Program-made: the position numbers and the translations under genes
Shown here: positions 49,818 to 58,238 of the stretch, in pieces
Numbering within the stretch: position 1 is the stretch's first letter
How the letters are laid out: each line of letters begins with the position of its first letter
Notes under the pieces: model-generated
Database searches by the model: none
The model's input: the letters and a program-made list of their open reading frames with translations, nothing else
Told to the model about the DNA's origin: nothing
DNA from: an uncultured Prevotella sp.
Lineage (GTDB): Bacteria; Bacteroidota; Bacteroidia; Bacteroidales; Bacteroidaceae
Direction of reading: 5' to 3'
Length of the DNA stretch: 64,000 nucleotides
Assembly: GCA_900540375.1 (NCBI GenBank)
Contig: UQFS01000002.1
Location: 62,001-126,000, forward strand

Positions 49818-50558
49818 TTACCTTTCTTTGACGTTGATGTATGGTTGTATGTCTGCAGCTGTGATCTTTCCTTCGTACCAGGCTTTACCGAATACCACGG
49901 CGGGCACCTTGGCCTGGTCGAGCGCAGCAATGTCTGCTATGCTGCCCACGCCGCCGCTGGCGATAAGCTGCAGATGGGGATAGCGTGCCATGATGTCGCG
50001 ATAGCGTGCAGTAGAGGGGCCTTGTAACGTTCCGTCGCGCGAGATGTCGGTACAGAGTACCTTGGTGATGCCGGCCTCCACCCATTCATGCAGGAAATCT
50101 GTCAGACTGACGGAGGAGTCTTCTTTCCAACCGTTGATGCTGATACGTCCGTCGTGAGCGTCGGCGCCGAGGATGATGCGGTCGGCACCAAAGTGTCCAA
50201 TCCATTTTCCTACTTCTTCAGGATGGGTGACGGCGATGCTGCCTGCGGTGACCATAGCGGCTCCTGCCTGAAAGGCGCGGTCGAGATCGTCATTGCTCTT
50301 CACGCCACCTCCAAAGTCTACGATGAGATTGGTGGAGTGGGTGATGGCTGAGAGTACGTCTACGTTGACGATATGTTTGGATTTGGCTCCATCGAGATCC
50401 ACGACATGCAAGCGTCGGAAGCCAAGCGTCTCAAACTGCTTGGCCTGATCCACTGGATCGTCGTTGTAAGTGGCCACCTGCCGGTAGTCGCCTTGCGTGA
50501 GACGTACGCATTTGCCGCCGATGATGTCTATGGCTGGTATGGGTTCTATGTTGTGCAT
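49818..50558 (-). CDS. hisA: ProFAR isomerase
   Basis: 246 residues, a TIM barrel. Opens the aminoaldose ring of ProFAR to the ketose. Catalytic Asp in IPAIDIIGGKCVRLTQGDY near 10-20, and a second acid in LCTDISRDGTL near 170; phosphate loops IVDFGGGVKS and IASGGVGS. Lies 12 bases after hisH in the same operon. Confidence 0.97.
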   Translation of the reverse strand: MHNIEPIPAIDIIGGKCVRLTQGDYRQVATYNDDPVDQAKQFETLGFRRLHVVDLDGAKSKHIVNVDVLSAITHSTNLIVDFGGGVKSNDDLDRAFQAGAAMVTAGSIAVTHPEEVGKWIGHFGADRIILGADAHDGRISINGWKEDSSVSLTDFLHEWVEAGITKVLCTDISRDGTLQGPSTARYRDIMARYPHLQLIASGGVGSIADIAALDQAKVPAVVFGKAWYEGKITAADIQPYINVKER

Positions 50559-50570
50559 GGCTTGTCCTGA

Positions 50571-51167
50571 TTAATCTTTCATCTCTAAGAAGTTGCGCAG
50601 AATGGTCTCTCCCACCTGACCACTCTTCTCCGGGTGGAATTGTGTAGCCCAGAAGTTATCCTTATGGATCGCTGCGGAGTAGGGGAGAATATAGTTGGCT
50701 TGCGCGATCGTATCTTCGCATACAGGCACGTAATAGCTATGGACGAAATAGGTGTAGTCGCCGTCGTGGAGTCCTTTGAAGAGGGGTGATTTCAGATGTG
50801 TGAGCTTATTCCATCCCATTGCGGGCACCTTTTCGTCATGGTGGTTGGGAACAAACTTCTTCACATCCACGCCAAAGATGCCCAAGCATGGCGTGTTGCC
50901 CTCTTCAGAGTGGCGGCACAACAACTGTTGTCCCACACAGATACCCAACACTGGTTGGCGCAGCCCCGTGATGATCTTGTCCAATCCATGCTGGCGCAGA
51001 TAGTCCATGGCTGTCTTGGCATTGCCTTGTCCGGGGAAAAGGACACGGTCAGCTTTCTGTAGCAGTTCAGCCTCATCGGTGATCTGTGGGGTGATACCTA
51101 ACCGTTTGAGGGCGTTTACCACTGAAAACATGTTACCCGCATTGTATTTTACGATCGCTATTTCCAT
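50571..51167 (-). CDS. hisH: Imidazole glycerol phosphate synthase, glutaminase subunit
   Basis: 198 residues. Releases ammonia from glutamine for HisF. Class I amidotransferase triad: Cys in LGICVGQQLL near 78, and His/Glu in WATQFHPEKSGQVG near 180. N-terminal IVKYNAGNMFSVVNALKRLG is diagnostic. First gene of the his-ftsE-lys transcript; the promoter box lies so close that the leader would be only about 5 bases. Confidence 0.96.
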   Translation of the reverse strand: MEIAIVKYNAGNMFSVVNALKRLGITPQITDEAELLQKADRVLFPGQGNAKTAMDYLRQHGLDKIITGLRQPVLGICVGQQLLCRHSEEGNTPCLGIFGVDVKKFVPNHHDEKVPAMGWNKLTHLKSPLFKGLHDGDYTYFVHSYYVPVCEDTIAQANYILPYSAAIHKDNFWATQFHPEKSGQVGETILRNFLEMKD

Positions 51168-51175
51168 AATTGCTG

Positions 51176-51183
51176 CAAATTTA
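51176..51183 (-). promoter_or_regulatory. -7 box of the his/lys operon, very short leader
   Basis: Minus-strand TAAATTTG ends 8 bases before the hisH ATG; a TTG 22 bases further upstream could be the -33 element. Confidence 0.6.
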
Positions 51184-51279
51184 CGTTTTTTTGGCTACAA
51201 TCGTGCAAGAATGCAAGAGAAACAGAATGCCAACTATCGATTTTCTTTGTTTTTGAACTTGAGAGCTGGCAAAAGGAGC

Positions 51280-52083
51280 CTATCTCAGTCGCATTTGCAA
51301 GCGTCCGGTATAACTGACGGTCAGTTGCACTTCATAGCTGCTCATGCTGTCGGGAATGACTAAAACAGCAATGTAGTGAACGCCATTCTGATTGATCGAA
51401 TCGAAGATCAGGTCGCTGAGGATCGCTTGGCTCAGGAAGTCCTCGGGTACGATATGCTTGAATTGCTGCTTACGGAAGTCGCCGGAGAAGAGCTTTGTAG
51501 CGCCATGATAGACATTGAGGTTGACGATATTGTCGTAATAGACATTGTCTACCTCCACGCCTTCATCGTTGTATGATGCTTTGACAACCTTGTAAGTGGT
51601 TGGGTTGACAGTGACGTAGCAGTGATAGCCCACACCATTATAGCTGACGATGGTGTCGCGCTTGATGAGCTGGTTTTGGTTAACGGCCTTTGGCTTTTGA
51701 TGCGTAAACTGTGCAGCATCATCCGGATCATCACTTTTTTCAAGTTTTACTTCTTCACCGTTTTGGTTTTTGAAGATAAACAGGTGAGCAGTCTGCTTGA
51801 TGATGGGGTATTTGATGTCCTCAGCGCCATGCAGGACGAGCGTGTCACCAAATATCTGAAATCTTACAGGCTGGCTGGTCGTGTCGGGATAGAAGATCGA
51901 GTCGCCTTGGGCTTCGAAGGCGACGCTCTCCTCATCTTCGTTCACCCATATACCTTGTAGCATCTTCTTGGCTGCGAGGTCTTCTTGCGGAGCTGAAACT
52001 TGTTTAGCCCGGTTACGGCATCCGCCAATACTCATCGCTAAAGCAGTGAGTAAACATATCAGCAGAAAGAAATGCTTTTTCAT
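51280..52083 (-). CDS. DUF4738-like lipoprotein
   Basis: 267 residues with a lipoprotein signal (MSIGGC, Cys near 22). First domain about 40-120 (GIWVNEDEESVAFEAQGDSIFYPDT...) looks like a lipocalin-type beta sheet; the second about 140-267 is beta-rich (RDTIVSYNGVGYHCYVTVNP). DUF4738 is a Bacteroidetes lipoprotein family without known function. It follows ugd by 56 bases as the last gene of the rfbC-ugd run. Confidence 0.75.
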   Translation of the reverse strand: MKKHFFLLICLLTALAMSIGGCRNRAKQVSAPQEDLAAKKMLQGIWVNEDEESVAFEAQGDSIFYPDTTSQPVRFQIFGDTLVLHGAEDIKYPIIKQTAHLFIFKNQNGEEVKLEKSDDPDDAAQFTHQKPKAVNQNQLIKRDTIVSYNGVGYHCYVTVNPTTYKVVKASYNDEGVEVDNVYYDNIVNLNVYHGATKLFSGDFRKQQFKHIVPEDFLSQAILSDLIFDSINQNGVHYIAVLVIPDSMSSYEVQLTVSYTGRLQMRLR

Positions 52084-52139
52084 AGACTACTATTTATATA
52101 TAGGTGTGTCACGATACCTTGTTGACAAATGTTGATGGA

Positions 52140-53456
52140 CTATTGTCCTATGCAGTGATATTCGATTCCGGCCTGGCCGAGCTCCTTGGCGTCGAAGATG
52201 TTCCGGCCGTCGATGACCAGCGGCCGTCGCATGGCATGGACGATGACATTCCAGTTGGGCAGACGGAACTCTTTCCACTCGGTGAGCAGAAGTAGTGCGT
52301 CGGCCTGGTCGATGACGTCGTACATGTCGTGGCAATAGACGACAGCGTCACCGACACGACGTTTGCACTCGCTCATCGCTACGGGGTCGTAAGCACGGAT
52401 TGTGCAGCCGGCATCCTTCAATAGTTTGATGGTGACCAAAGCTGTGGACTCGCGCATGTCGTCGGTTTCCGGCTTGAAGGCCAGTCCCCAAAGGGCGATG
52501 GTCTTGCCTTTGAGGCTCTCCGTGCCATAAGCTTTCTGGAGTTTCTTGAAGAGCACCGTCTTTTGGCGCTCGTTGACATGCTCCACTGCTTTGAGCACTT
52601 CCATGGAATAGCCGTTGTCGTCAGCGGTCTTGATGAGTGCCTCCACATCTTTGGGAAAGCAAGAACCGCCATATCCACAACCGGCATAGAGAAATTTGCG
52701 GCCGATACGGGTGTCGCTGCCGATACCCTGTCTGACCATATTGATGTCGGCGTGTACCAACTCACAGAGGTTGGCCATGTCGTTCATAAACGATATGCGG
52801 GTGGCGAGCATCGAGTTGGCGGCGTATTTTGTCATCTCGGCGCTGGGGATGTCCATGAAGATCACCCGGAAGTTGTTGATCAGGAAAGGCTTGTAAAGGC
52901 GTGTGAGAATTTCTTTGGCACGCTCTGACTCCACGCCGATGACCACGCGGTCAGGGCTCATGAAGTCCTTGATCGCATTGCCTTCTTTGAGAAACTCTGG
53001 GTTGCTGGCCACGTCGAAGTCTACCTTTGCGCCCCGCTTGTCCAGTTCTTTCTGGATAGTGGATTTGACTTTCTTTGCCGTGCCGACGGGCACTGTGCTT
53101 TTGGTGACCACGACGATATATTTGTTAAGACTTTGTCCGATGGTCTTGGCCACCTGCAACACATAGGTCAGGTCGGCCGAGCCATCCTCGTCGGGTGGTG
53201 TGCCGACAGCCGTGAAGATGATCTCCTGGTCGTTGACGATGGAAGTCAAGTCGGTCGTAAACTTCAGTCGCCCTGCCTTGACATTCTTCTGGACCAACTC
53301 CACGAGACCTGGTTCGTAAATAGGAATATCGTTGTTCTGGAGACGCTGGATCTTGTCTGCATTGGTGTCGACACAGGTGACGATGGCGCCTGTGTCTGCA
53401 AAGCAAGTGCCACTGACGAGTCCGACGTATCCGGTACCTACAATTGCTATATTCAT
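52140..53456 (-). CDS. ugd: UDP-glucose 6-dehydrogenase
   Basis: 438 residues. Oxidises UDP-glucose to UDP-glucuronate with NAD for surface polysaccharides. Rossmann start IVGTGYVGLVSGTCFADTG; SNPEFLKEGNAIKDFMSPDRVVIG; active-site Cys in YAGCGYGGSCFPKDVEALI near 260; GLAFKPETDDMRES near 325. Between rfbC (38 bases upstream) and the DUF4738 gene. Confidence 0.96.
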   Translation of the reverse strand: MNIAIVGTGYVGLVSGTCFADTGAIVTCVDTNADKIQRLQNNDIPIYEPGLVELVQKNVKAGRLKFTTDLTSIVNDQEIIFTAVGTPPDEDGSADLTYVLQVAKTIGQSLNKYIVVVTKSTVPVGTAKKVKSTIQKELDKRGAKVDFDVASNPEFLKEGNAIKDFMSPDRVVIGVESERAKEILTRLYKPFLINNFRVIFMDIPSAEMTKYAANSMLATRISFMNDMANLCELVHADINMVRQGIGSDTRIGRKFLYAGCGYGGSCFPKDVEALIKTADDNGYSMEVLKAVEHVNERQKTVLFKKLQKAYGTESLKGKTIALWGLAFKPETDDMRESTALVTIKLLKDAGCTIRAYDPVAMSECKRRVGDAVVYCHDMYDVIDQADALLLLTEWKEFRLPNWNVIVHAMRRPLVIDGRNIFDAKELGQAGIEYHCIGQ

Positions 53457-53494
53457 TTCTATGCGTTTAAGCTAAGTCTGTGCTTAAAGGTGAA

Positions 53495-54043
53495 TTAATC
53501 AAAGACGTCTGCATCTTTGATTTTTTTTCCTTCCAGATCCTTAGGGCTGGTGACAACGTCTTTCTGATCGATGGGCCAGTTGATGCCGATCTGCGGATCG
53601 TTCCAGCGGATGCTTGCCTCGTGGGCAGGAGCGTAGATGTTGTCAACTTTATAAGTGAAGATGGCTTCCGGGCTCAGCACCAGGAAACCATGGGCAAAGC
53701 CGCGGGGAATGAAAAGTTGACGCTTGTTGTCCTCTGACAGCTCGACCATCACATGCTTGCCGAAAGTAGGTGAGGACTTACGAAGATCCACGGCCACATC
53801 AAGTACCTTGCCTTTGATGACTCTGACGAGTTTTGCTTGAGAGTATTCACCCTTCTGATAATGCAGCCCACGCAACACGCCGTAAGACGATTTCGACTCA
53901 TTGTCCTGAATGAAGTCAACCTTGCCCACATGAGCCTCAAAGTCACTCTTTTTCCAAGCCTCGAAGAAATATCCGCGGTTATCGTTAAATACTTTTGGAG
54001 TCAATATCCAAACCCCTTTGATACTTGTCTCTTCGTATTCCAT
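53495..54043 (-). CDS. rfbC: dTDP-4-dehydrorhamnose 3,5-epimerase
   Basis: 182 residues from ATG 54043; the open frame to 54100 crosses the promoter box. Cupin-fold epimerase of dTDP-rhamnose synthesis. Signs are DNRGYFFEAWKKSDFE, LRGLHYQKGEYSQAKLVRVIKG with the catalytic His, and FIPRGFAHGFLVLSPEAIFTYK. The other rml genes are not in the window. First of a three-gene unit with ugd. Confidence 0.95.
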   Translation of the reverse strand: MEYEETSIKGVWILTPKVFNDNRGYFFEAWKKSDFEAHVGKVDFIQDNESKSSYGVLRGLHYQKGEYSQAKLVRVIKGKVLDVAVDLRKSSPTFGKHVMVELSEDNKRQLFIPRGFAHGFLVLSPEAIFTYKVDNIYAPAHEASIRWNDPQIGINWPIDQKDVVTSPKDLEGKKIKDADVFD

Positions 54044-54066
54044 ATTGCCTTTCGTAATATTTTGCC

Positions 54067-54074
54067 ACAAAGAT
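54067..54074 (-). promoter_or_regulatory. -7 box of rfbC-ugd
   Basis: Minus-strand TATCTTTG about 24 bases before ATG 54043; it excludes the longer rfbC start. Confidence 0.65.
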
Positions 54075-54169
54075 AACAAATTCATTTGAATAATTTGCAC
54101 TGTCGTCTAAAAAAAATGTATGGACTGATTTTTAGTATGCTATTTTTTGGTGATTATGACCTTTTTTCT

Positions 54170-54177
54170 TAATTTTG
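54170..54177 (+). promoter_or_regulatory. -7 box of the HU/SPOR gene, almost no leader
   Basis: TAATTTTG ends 5 bases before the proposed GTG start at 54183, implying a leaderless or nearly leaderless mRNA, if this box is used. Confidence 0.55.
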
Positions 54178-54182
54178 CAAAC

Positions 54183-55223
54183 GTGATAGAATTAAGTAGA
54201 CATATAGAAATATTGCTTTTGGACAATGATTGTGTCATAGTCCCCGGGTTCGGCGGGTTTATGGCACACTATGTCAGCGCAATATACGATCAGACAGACG
54301 GCACCTTCCTGCCGCCTAAACGGACGGTGGGCTTCAATCCAAAGCTCAGCATCAATGATTCGTTGCTTACTCAGTCGTATGTCGAAGCTTATGATATCAG
54401 CTATCCCGATGCTTGCAAGCGCATAGAGGAAGAAGTGCGTGAGTTGAAGGGACACCTTGAAAACGAGGGCTTTTACGAATTGACCGATATAGGAATGCTC
54501 CGGGTCAACAGTGAAGGTCATTACGAGTTTTCACCTTGTGAGGCGGGGATACTTACTCCCTCGCTCTATGGCTTGGGCGCTTTTGAGATGAAGGTGCTTG
54601 CCCCTGCGGTCGAAGAGACGCAAGATGGGGAAACTGCAGTGGCTCCCTCTGCTGTTGTGTTGCCTGTTACCCAAAGTAACGACGGCGAGGAAGAAGTCGA
54701 CAACAAGCGTGACACGCGTGATGCACGATTGATCGCCTTATGGCGCAACGTGGCCGTGGCGTGCATTGCCCTGATCGTTTTCTTGCTTTTGCCGACACGC
54801 TTGAGCAATAGTCAGGGAGTCTTAGAGAGTCGGGTCAACACTGATCTGCTCCAGCCTGTGTTGCCACAGCAGAAGACATACGGTGAGAAGTCGGTGGGAG
54901 AGACGGTCAAGAGCGCCAACGTGAAAGCCTTGATTCTGAAAGCTAAGCAAGATAGTGCCGTGAAGGTCGCCCGAACAGTGCAGGCTGTGGAGACAGGCTA
55001 CACCATCGTTTTGGCCAGCCACGTCAGTAGAGTGAATGCCGAAGCTTATGTGCAGAAACTTCACCAAAGAGGTTTGGACAGTGCAAAGGTGCTGATGCTT
55101 AGAGGCAGCAGAAAGGTTGTCTACGGCCACTATCTTTCGGCTCGCGAGGCTCAAAAGATTCGTAACCAACTTGCCAGCCATGAAGAATTTGCTCAAGGTT
55201 GGGTGATGGAAGTGAAGCAGTAA
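54183..55223 (+). CDS. HU-CCDC81/SPOR domain protein
   Basis: 346 residues from GTG 54183, chosen because family members open on an IELSxHIExLLLxNDCVIVPGFGGF-type segment; the frame continues upstream to 54147. Residues 1-130 carry two HU-like (CCDC81) modules. A membrane helix follows at about 197-212 (VAVACIALIVFLLLP). The C-terminal 75 residues form a SPOR domain (YTIVLASHVSRVNAEAYVQKL), which binds denuded peptidoglycan at the septum. A DNA-binding-like head inside the cell and a wall-binding tail outside suggest a division or anchoring role (inference). Confidence 0.85.
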   Translation: MIELSRHIEILLLDNDCVIVPGFGGFMAHYVSAIYDQTDGTFLPPKRTVGFNPKLSINDSLLTQSYVEAYDISYPDACKRIEEEVRELKGHLENEGFYELTDIGMLRVNSEGHYEFSPCEAGILTPSLYGLGAFEMKVLAPAVEETQDGETAVAPSAVVLPVTQSNDGEEEVDNKRDTRDARLIALWRNVAVACIALIVFLLLPTRLSNSQGVLESRVNTDLLQPVLPQQKTYGEKSVGETVKSANVKALILKAKQDSAVKVARTVQAVETGYTIVLASHVSRVNAEAYVQKLHQRGLDSAKVLMLRGSRKVVYGHYLSAREAQKIRNQLASHEEFAQGWVMEVKQ

Positions 55224-55237
55224 TGATCCGTTGAACC

Positions 55238-55795
55238 ATGAAAAAGATTCGTTGCCCTAAATGTGGAAATACCATCTTCTTTGATGAGAGTGAGATGGAT
55301 GAAAACGGAACGTTTGTGACGTCTTGCCCGGAATGTGGAAAGAAAATCGGGGTCAGATTGAAGACTGCGAAGAAACTTGCTGCTCAGGCACTGCGGTCAA
55401 AGGAAGAGGATAGCATAGCATCTGATTCTGCTGCTGCGTCTATAGATGCCGCCTCTTCAGAAAACTTTGGGAAACTGGTCGTGATAGAGAACCGTTTCCA
55501 TTATAAGCAGGAGTTTCCTTTGCGTCTCGGTGATAATGTTATCGGTAGGGTTTCCCGTAGTTCTCATGTCGACTGTGCTATTGCCACGGACGATCCCAGC
55601 ATGGATATGACGCATTGTGTCGTGAATGTGTCGCATGACCGCAATGGCCGACTCAAGTATGTGCTTCGTGATGGCCCAAGCAATACCGGTACCTTTGTGG
55701 GAAATGAGTTGTTAGACGATCATGAGCGTAGGGTGATAGAAGATGGTACGTTGTTTACCCTTGGCGCCACCTCCATCATCTTGTCATTGGAATAA
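55238..55795 (+). CDS. Zinc-ribbon plus FHA domain protein
   Basis: 185 residues. A zinc ribbon with Cys6, Cys9, Cys30 and Cys33 (CPKC...CPEC), then an Ala/Ser linker (about 60-75), then an FHA domain at about 78-185 (LRLGDNVIGRVSRSSHVDCAI, MTHCVVNVSHD, DGPSNTGTFVGNELL, EDGTLFTLGATSIIL). FHA domains bind phosphothreonine peptides. Ser/His/Asn positions of the binding loops are present. It starts 14 bases after the HU/SPOR gene, so they are one unit, and it ends at a strong hairpin. Confidence 0.88.
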   Translation: MKKIRCPKCGNTIFFDESEMDENGTFVTSCPECGKKIGVRLKTAKKLAAQALRSKEEDSIASDSAAASIDAASSENFGKLVVIENRFHYKQEFPLRLGDNVIGRVSRSSHVDCAIATDDPSMDMTHCVVNVSHDRNGRLKYVLRDGPSNTGTFVGNELLDDHERRVIEDGTLFTLGATSIILSLE

Positions 55796-55856
55796 AATCA
55801 ATTGTGAAATACAGCAGATCCAAACAACAATGTGGTCTTGGATCTCAGAAAAAAAA

Positions 55857-55888
55857 AGCAGCGCTCCCTGATGTCAGAGAGCGCTGCT
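55857..55888. terminator. Bidirectional terminator
   Basis: A perfect 10-base stem AGCAGCGCTC/GAGCGCTGCT with an A-run on the left and TTTGC on the right, between the convergent FHA and DUF1573 genes. Confidence 0.85.
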
Positions 55889-55899
55889 TTGCTATTTAT

Positions 55900-56292
55900 T
55901 CACTTGTCGTTTGCTTCTTTCATCTCACCTTCGATGTAGAGTCTTGTCATCTCCGGTACACCGTTCGTGCGGACGGTGATGGCCTTTTTGAAATGGCCGG
56001 GGAACTTGCCCTTGCCGTTATAAGTCACCGTGATCACGCCTTTCTCTCCCGGTTTGATTGGTGCCTTGGTGTAGGAAGGAACCGTGCAACCGCAGCTGGC
56101 CAAGGCCTGGTTGATGACCAGAGGCTTATCGCCGACGTTGGTGAAGGTGAAGGTGCATTTCTGTACGGGCTGGCTCTCGGAGAAAGTTCCAAAGTTATAA
56201 GTAACCTTGTCAAACTTGATCTGAGCCTGCGCAAAGGCCTGTCCTATGCAACAGAACAGGAGCATGGCGAACAATAATACTTTCTTTTTCAT
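55900..56292 (-). CDS. DUF1573 family secreted protein
   Basis: 130 residues with a signal peptide (to about AQA, residue 23). The mature chain is one DUF1573 Ig-like beta sandwich: FDKVTYNFGTFSESQPVQKCTFTFTNVGDKPLVINQ followed by SCGCTVPSY, and IKPGEKGVITVTYNGKGKFPGHFKKAITV. The SCGC motif is diagnostic. Role unknown; such domains occur in Bacteroidetes periplasmic and ciliary-type proteins. Leader of about 120 bases. Confidence 0.9.
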   Translation of the reverse strand: MKKKVLLFAMLLFCCIGQAFAQAQIKFDKVTYNFGTFSESQPVQKCTFTFTNVGDKPLVINQALASCGCTVPSYTKAPIKPGEKGVITVTYNGKGKFPGHFKKAITVRTNGVPEMTRLYIEGEMKEANDK

Positions 56293-56415
56293 CTTATGAG
56301 ACTCTTTCTTGTTTTCTATCTGTTATACTCCTATTATATTTATAAGGAGTGCATTTTTTCTTATTGGTTTGTTGATCAGCGGGCATCACATCCCACCTAC
56401 ATTATTTAAGACTTA

Positions 56416-56423
56416 CAAAAATA
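56416..56423 (-). promoter_or_regulatory. -7 box of the DUF1573 gene
   Basis: Minus-strand TATTTTTG about 120 bases before ATG 56292; the only such element in this divergent region on that strand that I noticed. Confidence 0.45.
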
Positions 56424-56507
56424 GAAAATGTTTCTGACAGACGCTTCTTTTTGTTATACATTTAACAGAATTAAGCGATTATTAAAACTAAGTTAGGACA
56501 AAAATAG

Positions 56508-56538
56508 TTGTTTATCTCAATAAATCCACGTATATTTG
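56508..56538 (+). promoter_or_regulatory. Promoter of the DASS transporter
   Basis: TTG at 56508-56510 and TATATTTG at 56531-56538, 20 bases apart; a leader of about 45 bases to ATG 56588. Confidence 0.7.
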
Positions 56539-56587
56539 CAGCAATTATACCTCAAACCTATAAGTATTCATCTAAAAACATTTAGTT

Positions 56588-58057
56588 ATGACGAAGGAAA
56601 CGGAACAAAATGTCGTTACTGGTCACTTAGACAAGAAAAAGCTGGTTTGGTTCTTGATCACTGCACTGGTAACGCTGATTATTTGGAATTTGCCAAGCGC
56701 CTGCTTTGGTATTGCCGGGCTTACTGTGGTACAACAGAGAGTGATTGCCATCTTTGTGATGGCCGTGATGTTGTGGATTACAGAGGCGATACCCGCGTGG
56801 GCGACGTCCATCGCAATCATCTTTGTACTATTGTTCTGTGTGAGCAATTCCTCGTTCAATTTCTTGCAAGGCAACGAAGGACAGTATGGTCAGCTGTTGG
56901 ACTCGGTGGGTATCATGGCCTGCTTTGCCGACCCTACGATCATCCTCTTCCTCGGTGGTTTCATCCTTGCCATTGCCGCTACAAAGTCGGGCCTTGACGT
57001 GTGGATGGCAAAGACGCTCATCAAGCCGTTTGGCAAGAAGAGTGAGAATGTTCTCTTAGGCTTCCTGCTCATCACCGGCGTCTTTTCCATGTTCATCTCC
57101 AACACGGCAACGGCCGCTATGATGCTGACGTTCCTCACTCCTGTTTTCAAGGCTCTGCCCGCCAATGGAAAGGGGCGCATCGCCTTGACTATGTCGATAC
57201 CTATCGGTGCCAACCTTGGTGGTATGGGCACGCCGATCGGCACACCTCCCAACGCCTTCGCCTATAAAGTGCTCAATGATCCTGCTGGACTCAACATGCA
57301 GATCAGTTTCGGACAGTGGATGCTGATCATGGTTCCTTTGGTACTTGTGCTGCTGTTCATCGCGTGGATCGTACTGAAGAAGTTCTTCCCCTTCACTCAG
57401 AAGACGATCGAGTTGAATATTCAAGGTGATATGAGCCGCAACTGGCGCACCGCTGTTGTCGGCATCACGTTTGTCGTGACCATCCTGCTGTGGGTCATGG
57501 GTAAGTATGTCGGCGTGAACTCCAACACGGTGGCTATGTTGCCAATAGCCATCTTTGCCATTACGGGTGTGATCACAGCCAAGGACTTGCAGAAGATCGA
57601 TTGGGGTGTTATCTGGATGGTGGCCGGCGGATTCGCCCTCGGACTGGCGCTCAACGGCACGGGATTGGCAAAGGTGGCTATCCAGGCAATACCGTTCGGT
57701 GCATGGAGCCCTATCGTGATCCTGATTATTGCCGGTTTGGTCTGCTACTTCCTTTCCAACTTCATCTCCAACACGGCAACGGCAGCTCTGATGATTCCTA
57801 TCCTTACGGTCGTCTGTGAGGGTATGGGTGAGAAGCTGAGTGTCATCGGTGGTACATCCACCATGCTGATTGGTATTGCTGTGGCAGCATCGGCCGCTAT
57901 GACCTTGCCAATCTCCACACCTCCAAATGCGATCGCTTACTCTACTGGCTTGATCGATCAGAAGGATATGGCCAAGACGGGTATCGTCATCGGTTTCCTG
58001 ACGCTGATCATCGGTTTTGCCCTCCTCATCGTTGTGGGTAAGGCAGGCATATTCTGA
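56588..58057 (+). CDS. DASS/SLC13-family sodium-coupled anion transporter
   Basis: 489 residues with about eleven to twelve membrane segments. Both SNT signature motifs of the divalent-anion symporters are present, as SNTATAAMM near 175 and SNTATAALM near 395, each followed by a proline-rich GTPIGTPPNA / ISTPPNAIAY motif. These form the sodium and carboxylate sites. Family substrates are di- and tricarboxylates (succinate, fumarate, citrate) or sulfate; which one cannot be told here. A Crp/Fnr regulator follows 181 bases downstream. Confidence 0.92.
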   Translation: MTKETEQNVVTGHLDKKKLVWFLITALVTLIIWNLPSACFGIAGLTVVQQRVIAIFVMAVMLWITEAIPAWATSIAIIFVLLFCVSNSSFNFLQGNEGQYGQLLDSVGIMACFADPTIILFLGGFILAIAATKSGLDVWMAKTLIKPFGKKSENVLLGFLLITGVFSMFISNTATAAMMLTFLTPVFKALPANGKGRIALTMSIPIGANLGGMGTPIGTPPNAFAYKVLNDPAGLNMQISFGQWMLIMVPLVLVLLFIAWIVLKKFFPFTQKTIELNIQGDMSRNWRTAVVGITFVVTILLWVMGKYVGVNSNTVAMLPIAIFAITGVITAKDLQKIDWGVIWMVAGGFALGLALNGTGLAKVAIQAIPFGAWSPIVILIIAGLVCYFLSNFISNTATAALMIPILTVVCEGMGEKLSVIGGTSTMLIGIAVAASAAMTLPISTPPNAIAYSTGLIDQKDMAKTGIVIGFLTLIIGFALLIVVGKAGIF

Positions 58058-58086
58058 TATAGCGTATCGGTTGACAATAAATCCAT

Positions 58087-58122
58087 TTCGGGACACTCTT
58101 TCGGGGTGCCCTGAATTGTTTT
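58087..58122 (+). terminator. Terminator after the DASS transporter
   Basis: TTCGGGACAC pairs with GTGCCCTGAA with two imperfect pairs, followed by TTGTTTTTG. Confidence 0.65.
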
Positions 58123-58238
58123 TGCTTTGTGCCGGCGCGATAATGTCCCCTTATATATAATAAGGAGTCTGCCCGTTCGTTATTATTTATATAGGCGTCG
58201 ATGAAAAGGAGACGCGGTGATTATTAATCAATCCTGAC

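Noticed and set aside
57056..58096. 346-codon minus-strand frame inside the DASS transporter
   Set aside because: His- and Asp-rich composition is the mirror of hydrophobic codons in the transporter gene.
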